Source: Eubacteriaceae bacterium | GTDB taxonomy: Bacteria > Bacillota > Clostridia > Peptostreptococcales > Anaerovoracaceae | DNA: 64,000 nt | Assembly: GCA_902362805.1 (NCBI GenBank) | Contig: CABIXY010000006.1 | Location: 1-64,000, forward strand | Direction of reading: 5' to 3' | Notes under the pieces: generated by a model | The model's input: the letters and a program-made list of their open reading frames with translations, nothing else | What the model was told of the DNA's origin: nothing | The model's database searches: none | Part shown: positions 16,527 through 25,349 of the stretch, piece after piece | Layout: the number at the start of each line of letters is the position of its first letter | Position numbering within the stretch: the first letter of the stretch is position 1 | Position numbers and translations under genes: made by a program

Positions 16527-17050
16527 CCGAACACCTCCTTTGCAACCTGTGAAATCTCATTACAAACGGTGGTGATTGCACGAGCCATCGGCATACGAGC
16601 AGGAGTACCATGAGTGAGCTTTAGCTCCCCGTCTTCATAGAATCCCCATGTATCTTTTTTACCGTTGCCCTTTCCAAATCCACCGATTGTCATACCCAGT
16701 TCAACACCATGAGGGTGAGGGGAAGAACCGAGCGAGCCATTATGGTAGACACCAGCACCAAACTCAACCCACACAGCGTCTTCGCCATTTGCTACCACAA
16801 CGGTAATAGCACCTCGACTGTCTATCGACACATCAACTTGAGCGAAGCGTTGCCCTCCTCGAACCAAATCATCAACGACCGCACCATTGAAGCCTTTTTT
16901 CGCTTCATCAGCCAATCTCTTTGCGACTTTCTCTCGGAGGAGTTCTGTTTTCCTTTGGATTTCCCGTTTGTAATCGTCCAGCTCTTTTATGGCTCTATTT
17001 ATGTCTTGTTCTGAAATTCCAAATTTGATTACCCTTTTACCCACGCACAT
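16523..17050 (-). CDS. HK97 gp10-like neck protein
   Basis: 175 residues. A helical first half (INRAIKELDDYKREIQRKTELLREKVAKRL) is followed by VDVSIDSRGAITVVVANGEDAVWVEFGAG and a C-terminal ARMPMARAITTV helix, the standard signature of HK97 gp10-like head-tail joining proteins. It overlaps both neighbours by a few bases, as expected in a tight structural operon. Confidence 0.85.
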   Translation of the reverse strand: MCVGKRVIKFGISEQDINRAIKELDDYKREIQRKTELLREKVAKRLADEAKKGFNGAVVDDLVRGGQRFAQVDVSIDSRGAITVVVANGEDAVWVEFGAGVYHNGSLGSSPHPHGVELGMTIGGFGKGNGKKDTWGFYEDGELKLTHGTPARMPMARAITTVCNEISQVAKEVFG

Positions 17051-17444
17051 TCACCTTGCAAATTGCAATCGACACGCTGTTCAAACTTCGAGCGACCTTT
17101 TTCACGATATAATCGTAAGGAGTAATGATTTCTCCTGTATCACTCTTAGCCAACGCACCATCGGTATCAACCTGTGGAATCGTGTCAACCCATAACACGG
17201 TATATTCATCAATCGGGGGAGCGTCATTATCCATGACGATTACTTTATCGTAACCCTCGCTCTCTCCGAATTGACGGGTAGTGGTTTCACCCTTGGCGGC
17301 AGATATGTTAGCCGCAAACTCTACTGGATTTTCATAAACAAGCTCATATTCCCCTGTGACATTCCCGTATTCATCTGTCTTCGGAATCTTGCCTTTATAC
17401 AGCGCATAATGAAATTTACTCTTGTTCCTCAACATCGCTCTCAT
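17037..17444 (-). CDS. Head-tail joining protein
   Basis: 135 residues, mainly beta. It lies between a gp6-like connector and the gp10-like gene, the usual place of a head closure protein. Phrases VEFAANISAAKGETTTRQFGES and YDYIVKKVARSLNSVSIAI are shared with phage head-tail adaptors. The start overlaps the stop of the previous gene (ATGA). Confidence 0.75.
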   Translation of the reverse strand: MRAMLRNKSKFHYALYKGKIPKTDEYGNVTGEYELVYENPVEFAANISAAKGETTTRQFGESEGYDKVIVMDNDAPPIDEYTVLWVDTIPQVDTDGALAKSDTGEIITPYDYIVKKVARSLNSVSIAICKVNVRG

Positions 17445-17758
17445 TTGATTACCCCCACATGAGGTGTAACTACTCTGAGCATGGAAGCAGGAACATCGGC
17501 ATTTTCATAGGTACGGGAGATACCGTTCTCGGAATGAGAAGTTTGACCTTCCGCACCTCGCTTATTCAGCATATATGCCGCAATCTCACATTGGAGATAA
17601 TCGTATTGCGCTGGAACTTCCGTCACGCTTGGGTCATACGGGTAAGCCCTTGCGATAATTTTTCGACCTGCCAGTTTGAGATAGGCAGATAACACTTCGT
17701 CCGTGTCAGAGCCACCAATCATTGCTTTCAGAGCGGTCAGCTTTTCTTTCTCGTCCAT
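17441..17758 (-). CDS. Head-tail connector protein (gp6-like)
   Basis: 105 residues from ATG 17758 (GGAGGTGGGTAAC just before). Helical; ends with ENADVPASMLRVVTPHVGVIK. The size and the ALKAMIGGSDTDEVLSAYLKLAGRKII start fit gp6-like connectors that dock on the portal below the capsid vertex. Confidence 0.78.
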   Translation of the reverse strand: MDEKEKLTALKAMIGGSDTDEVLSAYLKLAGRKIIARAYPYDPSVTEVPAQYDYLQCEIAAYMLNKRGAEGQTSHSENGISRTYENADVPASMLRVVTPHVGVIK

Positions 17759-17779
17759 GTTACCCACCTCCAATCAAAC

Positions 17780-18706
17780 TTAGGAAATCTCGTAGAAACC
17801 TTCCGTCTTCGGATTGGTTTCAGGCGTACCTACGATATAACCGACATCAGTCTTAGCGTAGTAAACCTTACCTTCCTGAACAGTAGTGTCCTCGGTAGCC
17901 TTTGCAGTACCCTTCATGACTTTAACCGCCTTGGTAGCGTCAGTCAGTGCGGCAAGGTAATACTTACGAGAATAGATGGTATTCTGACGAATATCGCTAT
18001 CTCGTTCCTGTTCAACCTCGACACCCTTCTTATTGAAGATGGTTACAGCCTGACGGGTTGCAACGACAACAGAACCCTTGGTTGCGTCCTTCTTGGTGTA
18101 AACATTCACACCAGCAACCGTACCGATGTAACCGCTACGAGCGAAAGATTCAACATACTTCAAATCTTCGCCGAGATTCTTACGAAGCTCTGCGGTATCA
18201 GCCGCATTGATAAATGCGAAAGCCATCGGAGCAACCTTCTCAGGCTCATTGTCAGTACTTTCGATATTCAGGCTTGCCACAGCGTCAGCAAAAGCGGCGA
18301 AATTGTACTTGTCAGTCAGTACGACCATCGTTGCTTTCTGGAACTCAGCATAAATATCGCCGTTCACAGTGTTGAACATATCCGTACCCATGTGACGAGT
18401 ACCAACAGGGACAAGCATAGGGTCGGTCATTTCCTGCTCATCGTAGTACTGGAACTTGTTCTGAGCCATGAGGATTTTATATTCCTCAGGAGTGTAGGAA
18501 ACCTCGATAGCAACAGAGTTGCCCTCGCCCATATCCAGCTTCTCAGTACCGTTCGTTGCTCGATAAACATTGATTTTACGGGTCATACCAGCAGTACCCA
18601 CCAGCGAGTTATCAACAGTACAGAACTGCTGTAAATTCAGATGGGAGTTATACTGGTCTTCCACCTCATTGGAGAGGTAGAAATTATCATAAATCTTATG
18701 TGCCAT
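17780..18706 (-). CDS. Major capsid protein
   Basis: Main shell subunit, 308 residues. Opens MAHKIYDNFYLSNEVEDQYNSHLNLQQF, followed by a long beta region, LVGTAGMTRKINVYRAT, and VAGVNVYTKKDATKG near the middle of the second half, as in HK97-fold capsid proteins of clostridial phages. It follows the scaffold gene with a one-base overlap, and the C-terminal ~35 residues may be a small extra domain. GGAGG is upstream. Confidence 0.88.
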   Translation of the reverse strand: MAHKIYDNFYLSNEVEDQYNSHLNLQQFCTVDNSLVGTAGMTRKINVYRATNGTEKLDMGEGNSVAIEVSYTPEEYKILMAQNKFQYYDEQEMTDPMLVPVGTRHMGTDMFNTVNGDIYAEFQKATMVVLTDKYNFAAFADAVASLNIESTDNEPEKVAPMAFAFINAADTAELRKNLGEDLKYVESFARSGYIGTVAGVNVYTKKDATKGSVVVATRQAVTIFNKKGVEVEQERDSDIRQNTIYSRKYYLAALTDATKAVKVMKGTAKATEDTTVQEGKVYYAKTDVGYIVGTPETNPKTEGFYEIS

Positions 18707-19278
18707 TATTCATTACCTCCATACAATTCTTTGTACTCCGTAGGGTGTTCCACAGAATATTCATATCTTTCCTGAGGTGACATCTTACGGAATTTTTCAA
18801 GTGTCATAATCTTGCCATCTCCATCAGGAGTAGGCTTCGGTGTATCTTTCAGGGCTTCGGCACGAACTTTCTTTCCGTATGCTTCGAGATACTTCTGCTG
18901 GTTTGCGAATACCTTATCGGTGTCACCGTCAGCCATTGCTTCTGCGGTTTCCTGAGCCAGCTTTTCATCATAATCCATAGCAAGGAATTTCGCCTTATGC
19001 TCGGAAACGGTAGTTTTATGAAGCAGAGCTTCGTAATCCTTTTGGAGCTTTTCACGCTCCTCCTGTTCCTTCTGCTTGGCGGCTTCATCATCGGTCATTT
19101 TTTCCTTGAGCTGTTTCTTGGTACTTGCCAACTCAGAAGCGGTCTTATCGAAAACATCTTTCTTCACATAGCCGCTATAATCAGGGTCAGCCATTTCATA
19201 TCCCTCCAAAGCGGTGATTTTCTGTTCAGGGGTCATGCTTTCGTAACCCTCGATTAGCGATACATCAATTTTTGCCAT
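18706..19278 (-). CDS. Capsid scaffolding protein
   Basis: 190 residues, highly charged and helical, with a coiled-coil region at about 45-100 (TASELASTKKQLKEKMTDDEAAKQKEQEEREKL type) and a short basic C-terminal helix (FRKMSPQERYEYSVEHP). This is the classic pattern of phage scaffold/minor structural GP20-type proteins that chaperone capsid assembly. It is encoded directly before the capsid gene. AAGGAGG is upstream of the ATG. Confidence 0.85.
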   Translation of the reverse strand: MAKIDVSLIEGYESMTPEQKITALEGYEMADPDYSGYVKKDVFDKTASELASTKKQLKEKMTDDEAAKQKEQEEREKLQKDYEALLHKTTVSEHKAKFLAMDYDEKLAQETAEAMADGDTDKVFANQQKYLEAYGKKVRAEALKDTPKPTPDGDGKIMTLEKFRKMSPQERYEYSVEHPTEYKELYGGNE

Positions 19279-19398
19279 GCTACAGTCCTCCTTGTCTTTT
19301 TCAGTCTTCTGTGACTATGTTTGCGATTTCGGTCTTCTCTGACCTTTGCGATTTGGTAAGGCGGTTTCTCTACCGCCATATTTGAAGCGGTAAACCGC

Positions 19399-20847
19399 TT
19401 AAATATCGTCCTCATCTTTTGGAGGATTCTCCTCATCTGGATTAACCTTCTGTACAAGAGCTTTTGCTTTCTCCTGTTGTTCCTCGTAATACTTCATGCT
19501 CATCGTGTATGCACTCTCAGAATCCGAGAACATACCCGAGTGCTGGAAAGCAAGCTGAGGGTGAATTTTAGGCTCTTGAAGCATAGAGATAAGAACCTGA
19601 GATTTACTCTGAATCGCTTCGTAATTCCTACGAGTGAATTTCATATCAATATCTTTCAGATAAAGATTGACACCACCGAGGTCTCTACAGATACGAAGCA
19701 CCAGTTTGATCATTTTCTTCTCGGAACGCTTGAACACATTCTCGCTATCCTTTGCACGAGCTTCTGCGTCAGACCAACCATCTCTAAGCAAAACTGCCGA
19801 ACCCGTATCACTTGTGGAAGTTCCACCATTTCGATTAGGCATACCGCAGATAGTAAGAACAGCATTATAAATGTCCTCTTTGAGCGTTTGAGACTGTGAC
19901 TGATTTAACTCAGAAGTAACGACACCCACATCTGCTGTCTGTCCATCGACAGATTTCACCTTGATTGCCCCGAGCTGTAGAAATTCCTCATATTCCTCTT
20001 TGGAAATATCGCAGTTTATAAACTTGATAAACGCCTGTACCAACTGCTCAACACCGTCCATGCGGTTACTGTCAACTTTATTGATGGTGTCCAGCAAAGG
20101 AAGGACAATTTCAAAAGCTCCGAGCCTTGCATTATTTGCAGGATATTCAAAAATCGGAATCATGTTCAAAGCATGAGGTCTTGATTTTTCTCTGTTCAAA
20201 ATATCCCCATCGACATGGAAATACCGATTTTCTGTATAAATGGAGTAGTGGAAGATTTCATCATCGTCCTTGCTGTATTTGACTGCCATGATAGGCTTGT
20301 TTCCGATTTCGTTGGAGTAAACCACAAAGGTATCTCTTGGGTCGAGAGTATAAAGCTCAAAAGGAGCTTCATCTTCCTCACCAACTTCATCAGGAAGCAC
20401 AAGACGAAATGCCGTTCCACAAATCATCTGCCATTCGACAAGCTCTTGGTCTTGAGCGGCTTTATCTTCGGCAAACATATACTCGTTCAATGTGTTAATC
20501 GCTTTGACAACCTCATCACCGCCATTACGACTTACATACTGAATAGGTTCACCACACAGATAGCCGACCTTAAAGGAGACAATCTCATTTGCACGATTTT
20601 CAACAATCTTGTTGCAAATCTCAGGGCGTACATCTTTGACACGGTGACGAATCGGCTGTTCGCCTTTGTAATATTTCCACAGGTAGTCAATGTCACTTCG
20701 ATTGAGGTCGTGTACAGCAAGTGCTTTATTCAGCACTTCGATTACATTGTTTTCTGTAATCTCAGTAACACTGGTCTTGATAATTCGTCTTCCGTTCATA
20801 AGTCTTGTTTCACTCAGAGACTTACTTTCATCAATCTGATTTCCCAC
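19399..20847 (-). CDS. Portal protein (SPP1 gp6-like)
   Basis: Dodecameric ring through which DNA is packaged, 482 residues. GTG 20847 is chosen as start because AAAGGAGG lies 6 nt before it. Motifs of the SPP1 family: KYYKGEQPI near the N-terminus, ANEIVSFKVGYLCGEPIQY, LDPRDTFVVYSNEIG, and a basic/helical end. It lies between the large terminase and the scaffold. The 120-nt gap downstream (19279-19398) holds a 41-codon frame overlapping the scaffold start, which I do not call. Confidence 0.9.
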   Translation of the reverse strand: MGNQIDESKSLSETRLMNGRRIIKTSVTEITENNVIEVLNKALAVHDLNRSDIDYLWKYYKGEQPIRHRVKDVRPEICNKIVENRANEIVSFKVGYLCGEPIQYVSRNGGDEVVKAINTLNEYMFAEDKAAQDQELVEWQMICGTAFRLVLPDEVGEEDEAPFELYTLDPRDTFVVYSNEIGNKPIMAVKYSKDDDEIFHYSIYTENRYFHVDGDILNREKSRPHALNMIPIFEYPANNARLGAFEIVLPLLDTINKVDSNRMDGVEQLVQAFIKFINCDISKEEYEEFLQLGAIKVKSVDGQTADVGVVTSELNQSQSQTLKEDIYNAVLTICGMPNRNGGTSTSDTGSAVLLRDGWSDAEARAKDSENVFKRSEKKMIKLVLRICRDLGGVNLYLKDIDMKFTRRNYEAIQSKSQVLISMLQEPKIHPQLAFQHSGMFSDSESAYTMSMKYYEEQQEKAKALVQKVNPDEENPPKDEDDI

Positions 20848-20876
20848 GATTGCCCTCCTTTCTGACAAAATAAAAT

Positions 20877-20923
20877 GGGTGCATGGTTGTTCGAGGATTA
20901 AAACCTCGTGCAATCATGCACCC
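20877..20923 (-). terminator. Long hairpin between terminase and portal genes
   Basis: 20-nt arms at 20877-20896 and 20904-20923 match at 18 positions around a 7-nt loop. On the minus strand the stem is followed by ATTTTATTTTG and then the portal ribosome site. It could be a terminator or attenuator, or a processing site. Confidence 0.55.
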
Positions 20924-21042
20924 ATAAAAATCCATATTAGATTTCCTGTATTTTATCATACCACAAGATATTGTGTTTGTCAATGCTGATAACACACAAC
21001 ATATTGATTTTTAACCAAAATAGTATGATTAAACAATCTTTC

Positions 21043-22683
21043 TTACCAAGGTCGTTTGAAGACTTCAACCTTTCCTGCTGACAAACTCTGAGAATACTCT
21101 GCATACTGTGCCATGCCGTCAGGAACATCATCGTGTTTATTCTTACCAGCCATAGTATAAGAGCAAAGCATATCCATCATTTTCCCGTAATCCGAGTTTT
21201 TCTTATACAGAGACGAATCCTTAAACAGGCAATGCTCTTTAACCCATGCGCTATTGACAATAATCTTGGTCTCTTTATTCGCTGTGGTGAACTTGGTTGT
21301 GATATGAGTGATACCTCCTTTGGCTTTAACTCCTTCCTGTACTTTTTCGGCAACACGTCTACCAGCAGAATTTGATTCAAAGCGACATGATTTCACCTTT
21401 CGCCGAACAAGTATCTCTACCAATCGTGCGTCTACGATATTGGGAAGTCCGTTGTCACAGATACAATCATCAATGTAATGGTCTTCGCCATAGATATAAC
21501 CGACAGGGAGAAAGCAGTAATCCTTACCCTTATCCTTGGTGTCACAAACACCAATGATAGCGTCAGGCTCTCCCGAAGGAAGTTCAAAATAACGCCGAAG
21601 CTCATCGGGAGTATACACAAGACCTTCACGCTCGATAGGCTCGTTCATATACAAAGCTCGCCAGCTCACATCGTCCATAATGTCTCTCTGTTCATGATAA
21701 AAATGAGTAGAAAACCCCACACCATAAGCATAATCAAAATTCGATTCATCATTTTCATCAAGAGCGGGAACGACAATAAACTTTGCTCTATCGCTGTCCA
21801 TATACTCACGCTCAAGCCGACCTATCACATCATGCACAGACCACCGAGTAGCAATATGAAGCTCTTTGCAATGGTCTCCAATCTTACGCTGTCTAAGGTC
21901 GGTGGTATAGGTTTCCCATAACTTATCAAGACGCTCTTTCGACAATGCCACTTCGATACCTGAAACCAAATCATCGCAATAGAGAAGGGTAGCGGCACGA
22001 TATAGACCAGCGTTACCTGTACCAATGGAAGTGAACTCCAAGGTTTCAAAACGCTGTCTCTTGTCAAGGTCGATACGACAATCCTTCGCATTTGTGCTTG
22101 AGACATTCACCGCTGGAAATACATCATGCCATAGGTAATCTCCGTCTTTGTCGAGAATACGCAAACACTCATCGTAGACACCTCGAATAAAAGCGTTCGA
22201 GTGACTTCCTGTAAGCATTGGCTCGTTCGGGATTCTTCCTGCAAGCCATGTGAGATAGAAAATCGCCAGTGTTGTTTTTCCACAACCGGGGGGAAGGGAG
22301 ACCGCCAGTAAATCGAGCTTATCATCGGCAAGCTCCTGTAATGCGTCCACCACCTGTCTGAGGACAGACCTCCGAGGTGGGTAAAACTTCTTCTCAGGCT
22401 CACGATTCCATTCTATGTAAAGCAAATATGAATCAAAATCGAAAGGAGCGGCGGCGAGCAACACTCGCTTATGCAATCCGAACAGAAATCTCAACAGATT
22501 TTCCGTTTTCGCCGCAGGAATTTGTTCTTCAATGAAAGCAGAAAGGCTTTTCAGATATTTAATCCCAAGTGCTTCATCGGTCTTTAGAGCTTCTTTGCAC
22601 ATATAATACAAGTCTTCATACCCCTGCGTATCATCAGGGGTCTTTTTTACTTTCGAGAGAATTTTTTTAAGTAGCTGTTCCAT
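21043..22683 (-). CDS. Terminase large subunit
   Basis: Packaging motor and DNA-cutting enzyme, 546 residues. N-terminal ATPase: Walker A PPGCGKTT at 131-138, Walker B-like LLYCDD. C-terminal RNaseH-type nuclease: GVCDTKDKG with the first acidic residue, CRFESNSAGRR, and KHDDVPDGMAQY with the final acidic residues. The family and length match phage terminases of the TerL type. The small subunit lies 4.7 kb away at 27359-28045, separated by an accessory cassette. AGGAGG precedes the ATG. Confidence 0.92.
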   Translation of the reverse strand: MEQLLKKILSKVKKTPDDTQGYEDLYYMCKEALKTDEALGIKYLKSLSAFIEEQIPAAKTENLLRFLFGLHKRVLLAAAPFDFDSYLLYIEWNREPEKKFYPPRRSVLRQVVDALQELADDKLDLLAVSLPPGCGKTTLAIFYLTWLAGRIPNEPMLTGSHSNAFIRGVYDECLRILDKDGDYLWHDVFPAVNVSSTNAKDCRIDLDKRQRFETLEFTSIGTGNAGLYRAATLLYCDDLVSGIEVALSKERLDKLWETYTTDLRQRKIGDHCKELHIATRWSVHDVIGRLEREYMDSDRAKFIVVPALDENDESNFDYAYGVGFSTHFYHEQRDIMDDVSWRALYMNEPIEREGLVYTPDELRRYFELPSGEPDAIIGVCDTKDKGKDYCFLPVGYIYGEDHYIDDCICDNGLPNIVDARLVEILVRRKVKSCRFESNSAGRRVAEKVQEGVKAKGGITHITTKFTTANKETKIIVNSAWVKEHCLFKDSSLYKKNSDYGKMMDMLCSYTMAGKNKHDDVPDGMAQYAEYSQSLSAGKVEVFKRPW

Positions 22684-22705
22684 AAATACCTCCTAAATAG
22701 AAAAA

Positions 22706-22752
22706 GTGCGTTACCGTTCAGAGCTTTAACTCTGTGCGATAACGCACCTGTC
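22706..22752 (-). terminator. Hairpin with T-run before large terminase gene
   Basis: Arms 22706-22723 and 22730-22747 pair at 15 of 18 positions around a 6-nt loop. On the minus strand the stem is followed by TTTTTCTATTT, the form of an intrinsic terminator, although the large terminase gene begins only 23 nt further on. Confidence 0.6.
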
Positions 22753-22912
22753 ATTTCTTAATATCAAACTGATTTCTAAAATCGCCAAGAGCGTTTTTCA
22801 AATCAGCTTTTCGTTTTTCCTTCTTCTGATTCTTTGGTTTGCCGTAATCATTGAGCCATTTGAGATATGCACCGAGAATCAGAAACACAATGATTACTGG
22901 TATAAAAATCAT
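22751..22912 (-). CDS. Small membrane protein
   Basis: 53 residues: MIFIPVIIVFLILGAYLKWL (one membrane helix), then a basic tail (PKNQKKEKRKADLKN). GGAGG lies 8 nt before the ATG. It starts next to the stop of the lipoprotein gene and ends beside the hairpin before the terminase gene. Function unknown. Confidence 0.7.
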   Translation of the reverse strand: MIFIPVIIVFLILGAYLKWLNDYGKPKNQKKEKRKADLKNALGDFRNQFDIKK

Positions 22913-22915
22913 AGG

Positions 22916-23317
22916 TTATTCCTCCGACAAAGGAACTTCCATCTTCGTACCATCAGAAAACTCAACTGATACTGTCGATTCATCATTTAACTGAAAGAGC
23001 CATACCACATTGGCGGTAGTACCGCTTTGTATACTGGAATCGCATTGAATATAACCGTTGATATTTTCCCCTGATGGAACGATGATAGGAATTTCCACGC
23101 CATTCTGAAATGCTTTAACATCTACCCAATCTGCTGGGATAGCTGTTTCGGAACTCTCATTCGAGTATTCCGTATAAATTGCAACGCAATCATATTGGTC
23201 GAGGACTTTCAACCTCTCAGAACCTACATACGAAAGAGTGTGTTCGGGTTCGCTACTGCAAGCTCCTAACATTGCAGTCATAACAATAACGCATACGAGC
23301 GTTAATAACTTTTTCAT
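22916..23317 (-). CDS. Secreted lipoprotein (DUF5067-like)
   Basis: 133 residues from ATG 23317 (GGAGG 7 nt upstream). Signal peptide MKKLLTLVCVIVMTAMLGAC with the lipobox LGAC, so Cys 20 should be lipid-anchored. The remainder is a beta-rich domain with SGTTANVVWLFQLNDESTVSVEF. The form resembles DUF5067 lipoproteins. A lipoprotein carried by a prophage suggests lysogenic conversion or superinfection exclusion; that role is inference. Its start overlaps the recombinase stop. Confidence 0.75.
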   Translation of the reverse strand: MKKLLTLVCVIVMTAMLGACSSEPEHTLSYVGSERLKVLDQYDCVAIYTEYSNESSETAIPADWVDVKAFQNGVEIPIIVPSGENINGYIQCDSSIQSGTTANVVWLFQLNDESTVSVEFSDGTKMEVPLSEE

Positions 23318-24078
23318 CTTTGCACCTCCAATGGGAGAATAGGAGCGTGAACGCCTTGCACCCAACCCATATCTCCGTATTTATACTTACCTTCGTAGAA
23401 CTTTCGGTTTGATAAAATCCCACGAATGGTAGATGGTTGAAATCTTTTACCTTTCCTTGTCCGATAACCCCTGTCATACAGAATCTCACAAATATCAGCC
23501 AAGGTAGCGTGGTTTATATCATGCTCACGGAAAGCAATCTCCACGATAGGTCGCTCTTTGGGATTCTGCATGAGAATACCATCGACCACATAATACCCGT
23601 ATGGTTTGTTGCCACCTGAATAACCTCCACATTGAGCTTTCAGTGAGCGTCCTCTACTTGTACGCAAAGCGATGTTTTTCCGCTCCTGTTCCGCAACGAA
23701 CATCAGCAGGGAACGATAGATGTTGGCGAAATCATCACCCTCTGTGAAATGCTCCTCAGTAGAGAGCAAGGCTACATTCCTTTTCTCCAATGTGTAGAAA
23801 TAATAGAAATACAGCTTTGTATCACGAGCAACACGGTCATTCTTGAAAACTATAACAGCGTCATGGCGAGGAAGCTGGTCGGGCTGATAGAGAATCTTAT
23901 CCAGTTCAGGACGATTGTCTTTCGCACCACTGATTGTGTCAGTTAGCCAGTCAACGATTTCATATCCATTATCGCCAGCGTAAGACTGAATGGCTTGCTT
24001 TTGAACTTCGATACCGTATTTATCATCAGCAGATTGTTCCTCCGTTGAAACACGGATATAACCTATCGCCTGTTCCAT
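23314..24078 (-). CDS. Second serine recombinase (resolvase-type)
   Basis: 254 residues. N-terminal catalytic domain with the active serine in GYIRVSTEEQS, then DAVIVFKNDRVARD and FVAEQERKNIALRTSRG, then a recombinase domain with the usual KPYGYYVV and YDRGYRTRKGKRF phrases ending at SNRKFYEGKYKYG. It lacks the zinc ribbon and coiled coil of the phage integrase at 42961, so it is too short for a full large serine integrase. It may be a DNA invertase, a resolvase, or a leftover of a cassette insertion. GGAGG is upstream. Confidence 0.8.
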   Translation of the reverse strand: MEQAIGYIRVSTEEQSADDKYGIEVQKQAIQSYAGDNGYEIVDWLTDTISGAKDNRPELDKILYQPDQLPRHDAVIVFKNDRVARDTKLYFYYFYTLEKRNVALLSTEEHFTEGDDFANIYRSLLMFVAEQERKNIALRTSRGRSLKAQCGGYSGGNKPYGYYVVDGILMQNPKERPIVEIAFREHDINHATLADICEILYDRGYRTRKGKRFQPSTIRGILSNRKFYEGKYKYGDMGWVQGVHAPILPLEVQR

Positions 24079-24135
24079 GAGATAATCACCTCCTTTAGTC
24101 CGATAAGGACTACTTTTAATCTTTTTCTGTCACAT

Positions 24136-24246
24136 GAAGTAGTAGAAGTAGTTCAAATTCAATTTTTCCGTATAATTTCGCCTATAACGCGCGTATATAG
24201 TAAAAGTTACCGCAAAAACCGATTTTCCACTACTTTAACTACTTCA
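24136..24246. repeat. GAAGTAG-type repeats in intergenic gap
   Basis: GAAGTAGTAGAAGTAG near 24137-24152 faces CTACTTTAACTACTTCA at 24230-24246, an imperfect inverted pair around an AT-rich centre. The identical 17-mer recurs at 28185-28201 in the gap upstream of the small terminase. Probable regulatory or packaging-related sites. Confidence 0.5.
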
Positions 24247-24441
24247 ATCATGTTCTTCTTTGAAACCATAGCTTCGTGTTTCAGACCAATCCAATGCTTG
24301 ACCGCAATCTGGACAAAAATCTGGTTCAAAAGATTCAATATCGAACCCTTTGTCTTTGTAGAAAATATCAATCTGGTGTCCGCAGGAAGGACAACAAATC
24401 ACTCCGTCCAAATCTTCAAACCATACATACCTCTTTTTCAT
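24244..24441 (-). CDS. Small zinc-ribbon protein
   Basis: 65 residues from ATG 24441. Two CxxC pairs (CCPSCGH and CPDCGQ) separated by about 30 residues make a zinc ribbon. The C-terminus is charged (GFKEEHD). The start overlaps the stop of the upstream gene. Probably DNA-, RNA- or protein-binding; no specific function recognised. Confidence 0.7.
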   Translation of the reverse strand: MKKRYVWFEDLDGVICCPSCGHQIDIFYKDKGFDIESFEPDFCPDCGQALDWSETRSYGFKEEHD

Positions 24442-24677
24442 CAAGAATCACTCCGTTTAATATGGGTCAGTTCAATGTCATACCCAACGATTTTCCAATT
24501 TTGCAACATGGCTTCCAAATTGGAGTAAGGACACCATGCTTTTGAGTGTAAGTCGTAAATACATAGACACGGGGTTGGGCGAGAGTTTATCATGACATTT
24601 TTACATTCTGTACGAACCTGATAAATCTTACCAGTGACAAAACCCATGCTTGTTTTCCCAACAAATTGTGCTGTCAA
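24441..24677 (-). CDS. Small protein with GYDIELT tail
   Basis: 78 residues from TTG 24677, with GAGGAG upstream. Central part KIYQVRTECKNVMIN and DLHSKAWCPYSNLEAMLQNW suggests a small beta fold. The last residues, VGYDIELTHIKRSDS, closely match the end of the adjacent regulator (LGYDIELTYVKRGE), also at the DNA level. Function unknown. Confidence 0.7.
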   Translation of the reverse strand: MTAQFVGKTSMGFVTGKIYQVRTECKNVMINSRPTPCLCIYDLHSKAWCPYSNLEAMLQNWKIVGYDIELTHIKRSDS

Positions 24678-24679
24678 CT

Positions 24680-24892
24680 TTATTCTCCTCGTTTCACATA
24701 GGTTAATTCGATGTCATATCCGAGAGCTTCCATCATCTGAACAAAGGTCTTATTCACGATACCGTCTTTCTTCTTGATGATACGGTTCACATACTGTCCA
24801 GTAGTACCGATGGTGTCACCCACCTGTTGCTGTGTCATGCCAGCTTCGAGACACTTCACCTTCACATCGAGTTCGATATTATTTGTAACCAT
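24680..24892 (-). CDS. XRE-family helix-turn-helix regulator
   Basis: 70 residues from ATG 24892 (AAGGAGG 8 nt upstream). CLEAGMTQQQVGDTIGTTGQYVNRIIKKKD is a helix-turn-helix; the family binds operators as a dimer. It has its own promoter at 24922-24950 and begins the small operon running to 24244. It probably controls this cassette. Confidence 0.82.
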   Translation of the reverse strand: MVTNNIELDVKVKCLEAGMTQQQVGDTIGTTGQYVNRIIKKKDGIVNKTFVQMMEALGYDIELTYVKRGE

Positions 24893-24921
24893 AATGTACC
24901 TCCTTGTTTGGATTTGATAAT

Positions 24922-24950
24922 AGTATAGCACTGTAAAAGATGATTGTCAA
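24922..24950 (-). promoter_or_regulatory. Consensus promoter for XRE regulator
   Basis: On the minus strand TTGACA (24945-24950), 17 bp, TATACT (24922-24927). The start site would be about 20-25 nt upstream of the ribosome site for the regulator at 24892. Confidence 0.8.
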
Positions 24951-25348
24951 CACTAATAAGATTAGATATTGTCCTTTTTGTTTCTTTTTCCGATTTTGGG
25001 GTACTCACGGCACTCCCTCCCACGGGCGGCTGGCTGTGTATTCCCCCCCGTGGGGGTATACGCCCCGAACGGGAAAACCCCCGAACCCGTGAACGGGTGA
25101 CAACAACCGCCGCCCCTGTGCGGCTATTCAAGATTAAAATATACACCAACCCCGAAAAAGTAGCCGCACAAATTGCAACCCGAACAACGGCAAAAGCCGC
25201 CGCCCGTTTCCCGTTCATTTATGCGCCCTTGTGCGGCTCTGTGGGCTGTGCTTTAGGCTGTGCCATTCTACCCCATACAGCAAAAGAAAAAGCCCCAAAC
25301 GGGGCAAATACAGCGCACAGAAAAGCCGCCCACCGTGGGCGGCTCTGT
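24951..25348. other. GC-rich gap with several hairpins
   Basis: About 400 bp clearly richer in G+C than the surrounding phage DNA, with several short palindromes and C/G runs. Frames on either strand are open by composition (one of 146 codons on plus, one of about 118 on minus), but they lack a ribosome site and have low-complexity Ala/Arg/Pro content, so I do not call a gene. It probably came with the accessory cassette. Confidence 0.5.
25285..25345 (-). terminator. Two terminators ending the accessory operon
   Basis: On the minus strand a GCCGCCCAC/GTGGGCGGC hairpin (about 25325-25343) followed by TTTT, then a GCCCCGTTTGGGGC hairpin (about 25292-25305) followed by TTTTTCTTTT. Both close the minus-strand operon that starts at 27059. 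Confidence 0.7.
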
Positions 25349-25349
25349 T

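Noticed and set aside
19254..19457. 67-codon basic frame overlapping portal end and scaffold start
   Set aside because: No clear ribosome site and no family resemblance; overlaps both neighbours' coding signals.
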